Source of the DNA: Physcomitrium patens
Lineage: Eukaryota; Streptophyta; Bryopsida; Funariales; Funariaceae
Direction of reading: 5' to 3'
Assembly (NCBI RefSeq): GCF_000002425.4
Contig: NC_037255.1
Span: forward strand, 6,516,063-6,580,062
DNA: 64,000 nucleotides
In this document: positions 9,930 through 21,066 of the stretch, piece by piece
Layout: each line of letters opens with the position of its first letter
Position numbering within the stretch: the stretch's first letter is position 1
The notes under the pieces: model-generated
Databases searched by the model: none
Told to the model about the DNA's origin: nothing
The model's input: only the letters and a program-made list of their open reading frames with translations
Translations under genes and position numbers: made by a program

Positions 9930-10450
9930 CCACAATAGGGACCATGCGGCTGGACATCTCAACATCCAAAATTAATCAAGGTCCCTTTCTCTCAGCTCAA
10001 CCTTCAGATTGTTTTATGGTACCTTTACATCTGGGTATTCAAGAACTACAAGTCGATGCTTTATTAGACTCGGGTGCATCCGCTTGCTTTATAGATGAAG
10101 AGTTTGTCAAGCTTCACAATATTTCTCTTGTAAAGAAACTTAAGTCTGTCCATGTAGAAGTCATAGACGGACGACCATTGTCTTCGGGCAATGTTATCCA
10201 TGAAACTAAACCATTGAAGGTACGTCTTGAAAACCATGAGAGCAATATTGTGTTTAATGTTATCAAGACCCCTTCATGTCCTATCATTTTGGGACTATCT
10301 TGGCTTGATAGATATAATCCATTGATAGATTGGAAGTTGCGGAAAGTGACATTTCCAACAAACTCCTTGAAGGTGGAATCTGCCAAGACAATGTCTAGAA
10401 ACAAATCCTTGTTTATAGGTGCAAGGGCTTTCATGAAAGAAGCCAAGTAA
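9857..10450 (+). pseudogene. pol: pol of element B, protease segment
   Basis: Open for 197 codons in the -1 frame relative to gag, overlapping the last 73 nt of gag. It carries the aspartic protease motif LLDSGASA (about 10061-10084) and the flap-side block PIILGLSWL. A TAA at 10448-10450 separates it from the RT segment, which continues in the same frame. An in-frame ATG in a good context (ACCATGCGG, about 9942) just after the gag stop is an alternative start. Confidence 0.88.
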
Positions 10451-10504
10451 AATACACCTCTTATCATCTTCGCAACTCCGACTCGAGAAGATGCAACTCC
10501 GACT

Positions 10505-13192
10505 TTGGTTATTCCAAAGCAGTATGAAGAATTCAAAGATGTCTTTAAAAAGAAGAATGCTGATATGCTGCCAGAGCATCGACCCTATGACTGTGCCATT
10601 GAATTGCAAGAAGGAGCACAACCACCTTTTGGATCAATCTACAATTTGTCACAGACGGAGTTGACTGAGTTGCGGAAGTACATTGACGAGAATCTAGCCA
10701 AGAACTTCATCCGTCATTCGAAGTCGCCAGCTGGGGCACCAATCTTATTTGTGAAGAAGAAAGATGGCTCACTACAGATGTGCGTGGACTATCGAGGTCT
10801 CAACAAGGTGACAAAAAAGAATCGCTACCCACTGCCTTTGATCTCTGGTCTTCTAGAACAACTTGGGCGTGCAAGGATCTTTACAAAGATTGACCTAAGG
10901 GGAGCTTACAACCTTGTGCGAATTAAAGAAGGAGATGAATGGAAGACAGCGTTCCGAACAAGGCATGGCCATTTTGAATACAATGTCATGCCATTTGGTC
11001 TTACTAATGCTCCAGCGGTCTTTCAACACATGATGAATGACATCTTTCGAGAGCATCTAGATGATTTTGTTGTCATCTATCTAGATGATATTTTGATATT
11101 TTCTAAGAACGAGGAAGAACATGAGAAGCACGTTCGTCTGGTACTCAAAAAACTACGGGAGCGAGGACTCTATGCCAAATTGGAGAAGTGCTTATTTCAC
11201 CAAACTGAGATGGAGTTTTTGGGATTCATCGCGACTACGGAAGGCTTGAAGATGGATCCAAAGAAGGTGGAAGCAATCATGTCTTGGGAAGTTCCGAAGA
11301 CGGTTAGGAACGTACAATGTTTTCTTGGATTTGCTAACTACTATCGGATCTTCATCAAGAATTATTCTCAAGTTGCTGCCCCCCTCACTCGGTTAACGTG
11401 TAAGGACAAGCTCGAATGGACACCTATCGCAGAAAAAGCATTTCAAGATTTGAAGATGGTATTTACTACAGCTCCAATCTTGGTACATCCGAACTTTACA
11501 AAGGTCTTTTATTTGGAGACAGATGCTTCGGATTTTGCTTTGGGAGCTGTGCTTTCACAGATGGGCGTAGATGAGAAGCTCCATCCAGTTGCGTTCTATT
11601 CTCGAAAATTCTCTGCTGTTGAGATCAACTATGAGATCCACGATAAGGAACTCCTTGCTATAGTAGATTCTTTCCAAGAGTGGCGCCACTTTCTCGAAGG
11701 AACTGCACATCCAGTGACCGTATATACGGATCACAAGAATTTGGAGTATTTTATGTCGGCTCGGGTTTTGAATCGGCGTCAAGCTCGATGGAGTATGTCG
11801 CTATCTAGGTTCGACTTTGTTATTACTTATCGGCCTGGGAAGCAACAAGGGTTGTCCGATGCATTATCAAGGAGATCATATTTCGTGCCAAAGGCTGGAG
11901 ATGCAGCATTTGATCAACAGTGCACGACATTGTTGAAGCCAGAGAAATTTCGACTCAACGCAGCTATTGTACCAATTGATGCTGACTTCCTCGACCAGGT
12001 ACAAGTCGCAACCATTGAAGATTCTCTAGCCCTTGATATCAAGCAACATGCTAGTGATGATAAATTCAAGATGGAAGGAGATCTAGTATATTTCGAAGAG
12101 CGGTTGTATATCCCAAAAGGGCCAACACGACTCCAAGTTCTTCAATCTCGTCATGACTTTCCAACTGCGGGACATTTTGGATTCAATAAGACCTTGGAAC
12201 TTATTTCCCGCGATTTTTGGTGGCCTCAAATGTGGAAGGATGTGAAAGATTTTGTTGTATCTTGTGACATTTGTTCAAGATCCAAAAACCCTCGACATCG
12301 ACCTTATGGACTTCTACAGCCATTGCCTATTCCGCGCCGACCATGGTCTTCGGTTTCCATAGACTTTATTACGGATCTACCACCATCGAATTCATTTGAC
12401 AGCATTTTTGTTGTCGTAGACCGGCTTACAAAGATGGCGCATTTTGTCCCTTGCAAGAAGACATCGTCAAGCGAAGACACAGCAAGACTCTTTTTTGATA
12501 ATGTGTATCGATATCATGGTCTACCAGATGATATCGTATCGGATCGAGGAACCCAGTTTGTGTCAAAGTTTTGGAAATCTCTTTTTGAAATATTGAAGGT
12601 GGATATTAAGCTTTCTTTGGCATTTCATCCTCAAACGGACGGCCAAACAGAACGGATGAATCAAGTTTTAGAGCAATATTTATGTTGCACCATCAACTAT
12701 CAAGAAGATGATTGGGTCGCATATCTACCGCTAGCCGAGTTCGCATATAACAACACCCTTCATGCGTCAACTCAACAAACGCCATTCTTTTCCAATTATG
12801 GATACCATCCGAAGCTTGACTTATGGAGTTCGTCAACGATTAACAATCCGACAGCTGAAGGATTGGTGAAGGAGCTTTCGCAGCTTCAAACTACATTGAA
12901 GCTTCAATTGCAAACTACCCAAGAATCTTACAAGGCGTCCACGGACAAATTTCGGAATCAGGCACCTAAATTCACGATTGGAGACAAAGTTTGGCTGCTT
13001 CGACGAAATATTAAGACCAAGCGGCTATGTGATAAATTGGACTATCGGAGATTGGGACCATTTGTTATCCAGAAGCAGATCAATCCTGTAGCGTATCGTC
13101 TGGAGTTACCAGCTACTATGAAGGTACATCTTGTCTTTCATGTTTCTTTGTTGGAGCCTTATCGAGAATCGTCTTTTCCTGGAAGAGTATAA
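10505..13192 (+). pseudogene. pol: pol of element B, RT-RNase H-integrase segment (895 codons open)
   Basis: Longest open stretch of element B. Reverse transcriptase: TKIDLRGAY and MPFGLTNAP, then YLDDILIF with both catalytic Asp near 11080-11091. RNase H: ETDASDF near 11517, HDKELLAIV, YTDHKNLEYF near 11723. Integrase: HDFPTAGHF with CDICSR zinc site, catalytic core with IDFITDL, SDRGTQF and QTDGQTERM giving the D,D(35)E triad, then RRLGPF (GPY/F). The frame ends in TAA at 13190 just before the chromodomain. It is probably a mutated fusion, since the chromodomain follows in frame. Confidence 0.93.
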
Positions 13193-13417
13193 TGTCCACC
13201 ACCTAGCATAGAAATAGAGAACCACAAAGAATACGAGGTGGAAAAGGTCCTGGATTCATGGCAAAGACGGGATAAATTAGAATACTTTGTGCATTGGAGC
13301 GGTTATGATATTAATGAACGAACATGGGAGCCAGCCAAAAATCTCGCGAATGCGTCACAAAAGGTACAGGAGTTTCATCGACGATATCCTGAGAAACCCA
13401 AGCCGGTTCGACGATAG
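13193..13417 (+). pseudogene. Chromodomain tail of element B pol
   Basis: Continues the pol frame after the TAA. It encodes a chromodomain with the landmarks YEVEKVLD, LEYFVHW and ERTWEPAKNL, then a short basic tail ending in TAG at 13415. In chromoviruses this module is thought to steer integration to particular histone marks. Confidence 0.85.
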
Positions 13418-13562
13418 CTTCTTACTGAAGCTTGCTCATCCAGAAAACAGAAAAGAGGAGAGAGCACCACCAAAATCCATAGTTGATGTAGTCATTCTCT
13501 CCAAGATAGCGTAGAACTTTGTTAGTAGCCCAAGTTTGTTCTTATTGTTTTAGCCTTTGAAT

Positions 13563-13910
13563 ATGGATAGCCAAGATACTACACTTGTCATGTCATCTCA
13601 AGCAACTAGCTCACGAAGACGACCGCGAGATGAAGAACCGCTTGCACCACGATGACGTCGAAGGATTCCGAGTAACAGATCGCTGGTGATTGTATTTGAG
13701 GTCGAGCCTGCCTACAATGGTCAGCTAGAAGGAGTGTTTGTAGGACAATTTCACAATGAAGACACGGAGGTTCATGCTTGGTCAGAAGTTGAAGGCGTGG
13801 GCCACTACCGTTGACTTCAAGGACCATTGAATCACTTGCCTCGTGAACAACAATTGGAGTTCATAGCAGAGGTTATGCGACAGATCTTCATTTTCTTGCG
13901 TTGGTATTGA
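13563..13910 (+). pseudogene. Extra ORF2 of element B, two stops
   Basis: ATG at 13563, TGA at 13908-13910, with two internal TGA codons. The second falls where D has the Trp of GHYRWL. Clearly homologous to D ORF2 though diverged: SLVIVFEVE aligns with CLVILLEIG, and GVGHYR.LQGPLNHLPREQ aligns with GMGHYRWLRGPINYLRREQ. It is shorter at the N terminus. Shared presence in two LTR families shows that ORF2 is an old, retained part of this element type. Confidence 0.85.
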
Positions 13911-13946
13911 CTGACGATAACATTGCTTCTCGGAGACCTCGAAGCT

Positions 13947-13960
13947 AAAGGAGGAGGTGA
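13947..13960 (+). promoter_or_regulatory. Polypurine tract of element B
   Basis: AAAGGAGGAGGTGA abuts the TG of the 3' LTR. Confidence 0.78.
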
Positions 13961-14434
13961 TGTTAGGGACATAGTCCTTAGACCTTTCTAAAGACAAGTT
14001 TCTAGAACCTTCTAGAAAGAAGTCTCTAGAAACTTCCAAAAGATTCCTTGAATATTCTCTTAGAATATTCTTTAAAGATTCTCTAAAGATTCTTTGAAGA
14101 TTCCCTAAAGATTCCCTTAGAAGGCTCTAGAAGATTCTTAGAATATTTTAGTAGATTCTAGAATGTTACTTGAGAAGCTTCCTAGCTCTTGGGTAGTTGC
14201 TCGAGAAGCTTCATAGTTCTTGAGAAGCTTCTTGATGCGCTTCCTTAGAACCATAGGCCAGTAGTATATATAGGAGTTGAAGCTGAAGAGTTCTTCAGTC
14301 TCGACAATACATCTCTTGAAGCTCTAGCTCAATTCTCTTGGCGTTGCTCTTGTACTCATCTGATAATCTAGTTCTTGCCATTTCTTCTTGAACTTCTTGT
14401 TTAGATTTCTTGTTTGTATTTTTGGTCCGTGACA
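13961..14434 (+). repeat. 3' LTR of element B
   Basis: Same length as 7874-8347 with scattered substitutions, ends GTGACA, followed by target copy ATCCT. It retains the first heat-shock-element array at 14000-14017. Confidence 0.94.
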
Positions 14435-14439
14435 ATCCT

Positions 14440-15010
14440 TTAGTTCTACTTCTTGCTGGATCCTAAGCTTAAAACCTTATAAAAATCAATCCATCATCTT
14501 TGACTCTGAAATATTATTAATTTGGAGATGTAGAAACTTAAATCGAGAAGCATAATCTTACATCGACCTAGATTGTATAAGATTTTCAAACTAATTACAT
14601 ACTATCTTCTCTACATTGATGGCCCAAATTGATTCTTAAACTTGGTCTCAAACTCCTTCCAATCACAAAATCCACCTTCAGCTCCATAGCTTTGAATTCA
14701 ATGTTGCCACTAAATAGTTGTCGCATCTTTCAAATAGCTGGCTGCATACATAATTTCTTCAGTGGAATTTGCTCCAAATAGTTAGAAGTATTGTCACATG
14801 TTAGAGAGCCATTGACGTATATCTTCTTGTCTTGAAGTTTTAGAATATGTACTAGGCTTATTCAATTTTAACAAAGCTGATGTTGTCTCCCTTGTCTTAG
14901 AGACTTCTATTTATCCTTGTAAAGTAGCTATTTGGCCTATGAGATGTTGTATTTGAACCTTCATATAGGATTGTTCTATCATATCTCCCATTATGTAATT
15001 TCTTTACTGG
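14440..15010 (-). pseudogene. gag N-terminal/capsid remnant of the third lineage
   Basis: On the minus strand, a start-like MGDMIEQSYMKVQIQHLIG near 14994 leads into a retrotransposon gag domain. Visible pieces include RQEDIRQWLSNM, FGANSTEEIMYAASYLKDA and DWKEFETKFKNQFG, with several stops. It is typical of plant Ty3/gypsy gag but unlike the gags of A-E. It was contiguous with 7542-7873 before element B inserted. Confidence 0.7.
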
Positions 15011-15134
15011 ATTCTACTATTATAATACTTTGTCACCTTCTGATTGATTTTTTAAGAGTAGCTCGTAGTAGCATCAAATCAATATCTAATGTGACTACAA
15101 CAATTGACCTCAAACTAGATGATAGCTATTGACA

Positions 15135-15526
15135 TACTATCAAAGAACAGTCTAACATTCACTTTGATATTAATGAAATAGAACCAGTCTATCTTAAGTG
15201 TACTTACATAAAGATCTACAATAGTTGCAAATCTATTCTCACTTCCACCAAGTATATCATTTATAAATTTTCCTTCTATTTCAAATAACTTAAAAAATAT
15301 ATAAGTTAAATTAAAGGAAGGTGATCTGTAACTTCTAATATTGAATGAAAATATCTACAAAAAAAGATAATCTATTCTCTTTAAGGAAAAAAATATGGTT
15401 TTAGTAAACTAAATAGTTTTTTTAAAGGTGGGTAATCCACAACCTTCAAAATGCAATAGTAGAAGTGGAATAATCCACTCATTTCTAAAACAAGACAAAA
15501 AAAATAAGTTAGCACTTTTATCAAAC
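15135..15526 (-). pseudogene. Leader and gag start of a truncated chromovirus (minus strand)
   Basis: Read on the minus strand, this follows the LTR at 15527-16014. A primer-like site ACTTTTATCAA (15514-15524 on the plus strand) lies 2 nt from the LTR. A leader with the GGATTACCC-loop hairpin (about 15410-15440) comes next, then the first part of a gag that matches element C (block SENRFATIVDLY). Similarity to C stops near 15190, where it joins the gag of another lineage, so this is either a deletion or a recombinant. Confidence 0.65.
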
Positions 15527-16014
15527 TATCAATACATCTTTTTTTCATTAAAAAAGTCTAGAAAATTAATCAAAGATGGTAATATATTGAATTAGAATAG
15601 TTATTATAAAAGATAAAAAGATTAGAAAGTCTTGAAAAAAGACTAAGGACTAAAAAGGCATTGACAAAAGTGAAGAAGGCTTCACTCTTGCCCCGATATA
15701 TACTTTAACTAGGAGCTATGTGGTGGTGTCTTATAGGACCTCCAAAACGTGTTGACTTTAGAAGACACGTATCTTAACTTGCATGGCAAGTTTTCTATAT
15801 AAGCACCACATAGTTAGCTTGTTCCGGAAGCTATCAATATGTGATTAAATTTTTGACCAATTTTCTAACCTACCAATCAACTACAAACATATATAAAGTC
15901 AAAATAGGATCTATAAAGCTTCTAGAAAGAAAATATTATGAAATAAATCTACTTTTATTTACTTCTATTTAATTATTTAGATAAATATTAAAATAAATAT
16001 GTATGTTTGTAACA
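15527..16014 (-). repeat. Minus-strand LTR of the C/E type
   Basis: Begins (minus strand) TGTTACAAACATAC at 16014 and ends at 15527. It keeps the LTR landmarks of C and E: the GTGAAGAAGGCTTCAC palindrome at the start site, TATA, and the CAAGCTAACTATGTGG block. It is the 5' LTR of the truncated element at 15135-15526. No partner LTR was found to its left. Confidence 0.82.
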
Positions 16015-18399
16015 AAGAATTGTCAAGAAAAACCAAGATAGAATCTAATTTTTATTTATGCATACATGTTATACATTCAAGTGTATAGATCTAAATTATG
16101 ATGGTGTGATTATACCAAATGAGATGTAGTATTTTTATAAGCTATAACTTCATTGAATGGAGTGTATGGCTCAAGAGTCTATTCTTTTCAAAGATGTTGT
16201 TTGTCAAATGGTTTCTTATAATAGGGCGAGTGGTAAGTATTTACTTTTGAAGATTTATACTAGTCCATTCTCTTCTTTGAGTTACTTTAGTGTTGAATGA
16301 ATTAGTTGGTATTTAACATGAGTGTATTGTTGAAATCTATCTTTTATTTAGCATTGAATATTAAAAAGATAAAGCAGTTATATGATACAAACATCAAAAT
16401 AATTATAACCACTAGCATTTGACAAATGAAGAATGCATATACAAAATACTTTAGAAGTGTTCAAAAATTAGAATGTACTCATGAATAACAAATTAGCGAT
16501 ATTTTTCTTTGCTCCATAGCAAATTCAAAATCTTCTTTAAACCTTCTTCTCAAGTCTAAGTTTGTTCTTATACTCACAAGATAGAATTAGACACATAAGT
16601 ATTTATTTTTCATCTAAGCTAGAATATACATGTAACTCAATCCAATTAAAAATCAACATTAATATTCATGAAGTTAATATTTATTTGAATATAATTAAAG
16701 ATGGCTTGCATTAGAATCCCATCCTCTTTTGGAATATACATTCCACAAACTAAATTAATATGCGTCTGATCATATTTTCAATTATAAAGCTTTTAGTTTC
16801 TTCTCTCAAAGATTTGTATAACAGCAATATTCTAATATTTTGCAAATGACTTAGCTCCTCACTCCTTCCACCCCTTCTTTAGCTTTTCTTTGCTCATAAA
16901 ACCACTCTCTTGTTGTATATTACATTACAAGCATTGAACATCATCAAATTTGATTATCATCCTTTAGGATCGACTTATAGACTTATTAAATTATGAATAA
17001 GAGTATTTCAAAGTATTCATTTGCAGTTACTATTACAAATAGTTTGATTGGAGTATCGCCAAGTAAATTGCAGAGATGGTTGCCTTGAACTTATTGAGCA
17101 TAAGTTGCTTACTAGCTTTAGTTGAACTTCCATTATTGGAAAGACTAAAGAGCAAGGTTCATTACTTGAAGTTGTGAGATTCAAATCTAAGCTTGCACAA
17201 CAATACTTGATTATCATATAAGGTGGCTAGGAACGAGGTTTAGAATGGCCTGCATAGGAAATAAGAAGATTGAGAATAACAAGAATAAGAATGGAAAAGC
17301 ATGAGCACTATAATGATTTCAATTTGGATTGATTTAATAAAAATTTGAGTTACTTTATTATTTCTTTAGATATATATATATTATAATCATTTAAATAATT
17401 ACTAATATGATTTATAAATTTTTAAAATTATGAATATGATTATATTTTATTTTTTATTAGTATAAAATTAAATTATTATAAATAAAATTTTAAATAATTT
17501 TTGTCCTTTAATAAATAGTTTAAAATATAATATAATTTATTACAAAATTTATAAAAATACTCTTGGTATTTTATTTTTATTTTAGTTTATTTTAGTTTAT
17601 TTTAATTTATTTTTCCTTGAATTACTCAAATACTATAAAAAAATTAATTCTAAAAAATATATACAAAAAATTTAAAAAATTAATCATAATTTGATGCATT
17701 TTTTAAGATGTTAGTTTAATTAAAAATATATATGTATTAAATTAAAAAAATAAAAAATTAGATACAATTTTCTAATATCAAGTTTTTGTGCTTTTAAGAT
17801 AATTACAATAATTTGATTTTGAAATATTTGAGATGAAGTTTTATCAATTGATATAAATACAAAGTTTGAATTATATGAATATAAAATCACCAAGATTTTG
17901 TATAATTTATGCTTTCTTAACAATATAGATTATATACTAAACCAATGAATAAACTAATCAATAAAATTATAGAACCCTTGTGAATTCATAAACTAAATTT
18001 CAAAGTAAATGATTTGCTTATTACATCTCCCCCACAACACACCCACTAAGCATTTCAAGTACAAATTGGACTCAATTGTTATGTAATTTGTATTGATCTA
18101 GAAAAAAACCTGCAATTAAAAAGGACTGCATGATTGGAGCTTTTTTCACATGATAAAAGAAAAATAAATAAATAAATAAATAAATAACCAATGAGCATTA
18201 ATGCCTAAGTGCCCATGTGGATCACATAAACACAAATGAAAGCAAAAGGAGGGTATCACCGCACACATACCTCTCCCTCTGCATAGACACTTGGCAGCGG
18301 GTAGAGTTTACGAATAAGATCATCCAATGGATGATTTCATTTAAAGATGAAGCCCATCCACGTTGATGTGAAAAAGATAAGAATCGGATACTAACATTA
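16015..18399. other. AT-rich intergenic DNA
   Basis: No gene recognised. The stretch around 17400-17700 is almost pure A/T. An (AAAT)n array lies at about 18160-18187. Short open frames here have no recognisable motif. The change to GC-rich sequence at about 18400 marks the upstream end of the gene island. Confidence 0.6.
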
Positions 18400-19716
18400 C
18401 GCATTGAGGTTCAGAGACAAAAGGGTGGGCGCATATGCTAGAAAAAATATGCCACGCGGCGAGCCAGCTGGCGGGGGGATATGCCAGATTCCGACCAGAG
18501 GGGGGTATGCGCGGGAATATGCCAACGACGCGGGAGTTGTCCACCTGGACACTCCAACCACAGCCCCCCTTTCACGTCACCCAGCCCGGGGTCCCTTTCC
18601 TTAGCAATCTGCATGAAGTATCGACGACGGGATTACGCTCCTCGGTGGACAAAACCCCTTTGGGCGGAGGGCAGAACACCGGCGGGGACGAATTGCATTC
18701 AGTAATCCCAGGTGGAATGAAAATACCATGTAATCTTTGTAAGGGAAAGAAATGAAAGGTAAGGGGGGAAAGGAAAAAAGGAACAGAGAATCTGGAGCCT
18801 GTCCTGTCGGAAGGAGCTCGACAGACCCAAAACGAGGCGGAGAACTGGGAGTACAATGGTGCGAAGACTGTGCCAATGGGGACTCGCGCGGCCGACGTGG
18901 CAGTGTGTGGTCATTGTCGATCGCCACCTCATCGGGCAACGAGGAGGAGAGAAGGGCGGGGCGGGAGCGAGGGCGTGGTGAGCTGGCCATGGCAACTTGG
19001 GTGTGGGATTCGGCGGTGGTGCAGGATGGAATTATCTCACGGCCCTACGTTGTGAGAGTTGTGCCTTGTTTTGTGGCTCCATCGCCTTTTCACGCTCTCG
19101 TGTTACCAGGTCCTGCTGCACGTCCCCGCTGTTGGTCTCGCTTCCACTGCAGTGCACATCCGCGGGCAGGTATGGGATACGTCACGGTGTAGTTTGACTA
19201 GCAGGAGTGGTTGCATTTTTTTTTTTTTTTTTTTTTTTTTGTTTGGTTGTTGTTGTTGTTGTTGTGTATCCTTGGTCGACGTAGAGGGCAACGATTTAGA
19301 GGATTGGATTTGAGCGTTGTGGCGATATCCGGTGGATGCACATTCTGTGCTGCAGTCTAGGACGGTGCGCGCGCGTGTGTGTGTGTGTGTGTCAGAGTGC
19401 TCGCGTGAGCTTCAAGGTTGAGTGGTTACTTGATTGAACTTGAGAACCTGACGTAGCACTGAAGGCGCTGCTGCATTGGCTGTCTCAGTGAAGGAATGAT
19501 TATCTTCTTGTCCGAAACAGGAGTTTAAAAGAAATGTGGTTACTGCGTTGTTTCGATTCCGAGAAGCGGTAAACGGGTATTATCAGGTGTAGCGGGAGTT
19601 TGAGTATCGTGAAGAGGTTTTCACGACCGAGATTTGTGCGGGTGTGCAGCTTTGGATTTGGTAGTTTGTGCAGCGGAGATAGCATCTCTAGTGTTGGTTC
19701 ACGTGACGTAGAGCAG
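18400..19716 (+). promoter_or_regulatory. GC-rich promoter / first non-coding exon region of the GPCAT-like gene
   Basis: The strongest GC-rich stretch of the window. It has overlapping random open frames on both strands but no conserved protein motif, so I treat it as promoter and 5' UTR. It contains a T25 run (19216-19240), a TTG repeat and a (GT)n tract near 19375-19391. A consensus 5' splice site GAGCAG/GTAAGAG at 19716/19717 ends the proposed first exon. The transcription start was not located. Confidence 0.45.
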
Positions 19717-20913
19717 GTAAGAGGGAAATTCCATGTGAGAAGGGGATTGACGCCGTGCAGGTTTACTTATGTCCAGCCAAGGACAAGTGATCATCTTTCC
19801 TGCGTGTGTCTTCCTAGGTTTATGTGTGACTTGATCATTCACTTCTGGGATTGTGCAAGCTCTACGTTATGTAGCAGGCTCTGTTGTGCACTGTTATATT
19901 TATTCGTCCTGAGTAGCAATTATTTTGAAATTCCGTCGCATTCCTTGATATTATCCTCATTTTTATTTTCATTTTATTTTTTTCCCCTCCTACTGTTCTG
20001 GTTTGATACATGGTGCAAACCGTGGTTTTAGAGCAATGATTAGTCTTTTTTGATAATCACTTGTTAGTCTTCGCATTGTTTGCTAAGCTGTATGACGGCA
20101 TTATTACGATACCGTCTGGAATGTCCTAGTGTGTGGGCATCACCGCACTACCGTGTGATTTCCATGCAACATTTTGTCGCAATTACCATGTTCTTGAAGT
20201 GAACCTTTCTGAATCTTATCGCCCATTCTCCTGGGAGGTACCGTCTTGAGATTGGTGACTTAGAGTTCAAGTAGGCCGCTTTACTTAACCATTTGTCGTT
20301 TTTGCCGTCCAGCTTCCTGCATTTTGACTTGAGAGTTACGGTTTCGATTTTGAATAGTGTTCGTAACTTCTGGCTGTATGTGATGGTGTGTTATTCATAT
20401 GGCCTCCTCTAGGTGAAGAATTGCTCCGCGGCTTGCACCCACTCAAGTCCGTGCAAACACAAAATTTCACGAAGACCAATTAGCGATTAGCTATAAATTG
20501 GATTCGGGAAGCATGCCTTCCTTTTGTTCCTGGTAGCTTAAAAGCTTCACCTTCGCATGGGCTCATGAGGGTTTTTTGACGGGCAGGATGGCAACTCTTT
20601 AATTGAATTGGATTACTTGGGTTTTTTATGAGACACGCATCAATTTTTAGTATGTCCTATGCCTTTGTTTTTGTCTCTAAGATTGTCATCCGAATTTGTG
20701 AATGACTGATTGTATGACGGATTGCGGATGCTCTTACCTAAGAAACATTGGCAGTGGAATGAGAACTCGCAGATGAAAGATTCGTGCTCTTTTTTGTTTT
20801 CATGGTTCTTAGAATCATTGTAACTTGCCTGGAAAGGAATTCATGTGATTGGAAAGTGTAAAAAACTTTTACCATTATCTAAAACATGTACACACTATTC
20901 CTTGTTTTCTCAG
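19717..20913 (+). other. Proposed 5' UTR intron of the GPCAT-like gene
   Basis: Donor GTAAGAG at 19717 and acceptor TTGTTTTCTCAG ending at 20913 would join an upstream non-coding exon to the exon that carries the start codon (21067). The interior has no long open frame. Other donor choices are possible. Confidence 0.4.
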
Positions 20914-21066
20914 GATGTTAGGTAGGTGATAACCTTTCTCCAGCGGAGTACATTGAAGACATATTGGAACATCAGAGGGAACAAAGACGTTATTAGCCTG
21001 GACATAGAACTGATAGTTCCATGAGTGCCTATGTCAAGGACTTAGTTATTTAGTCATTGGGACACA

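Larger units (their letters stand above)
7874..14434 (+). mobile_element. Element B: full-length chromovirus of a second family
   Basis: Two 474-bp LTRs (7874-8347 and 13961-14434), flanked by a perfect 5-bp duplication ATCCT (7869-7873 and 14435-14439). Order: LTR, self-primer site, triple leader repeat, poly(T) tract, gag, pol in the -1 frame, ORF2, polypurine tract, LTR. Coding parts are broken only by single stop codons: three in gag, two in pol, two in ORF2. The LTR sequence differs from the A/D family, while pol is clearly related. The LTRs differ at a modest number of sites, so this insertion is old but younger than element C. Confidence 0.95.

Noticed and set aside
13563-13910. ORF2 as an env-like gene
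   Set aside because: No signal peptide, hydrophobic span or cleavage site in the B or D versions; its position alone is not enough.
18404-19313. Overlapping open frames in the GC-rich stretch (both strands, up to 146 codons)
   Set aside because: Low-stop GC-rich DNA gives open frames in all registers; none has a recognisable domain and they overlap the promoter of the downstream gene.
19600-20031. 143-codon open frame upstream of the GPCAT-like gene
   Set aside because: No motif, crosses the proposed 5' UTR splice donor at 19717, and ends in a hydrophobic T-rich translation typical of non-coding DNA.
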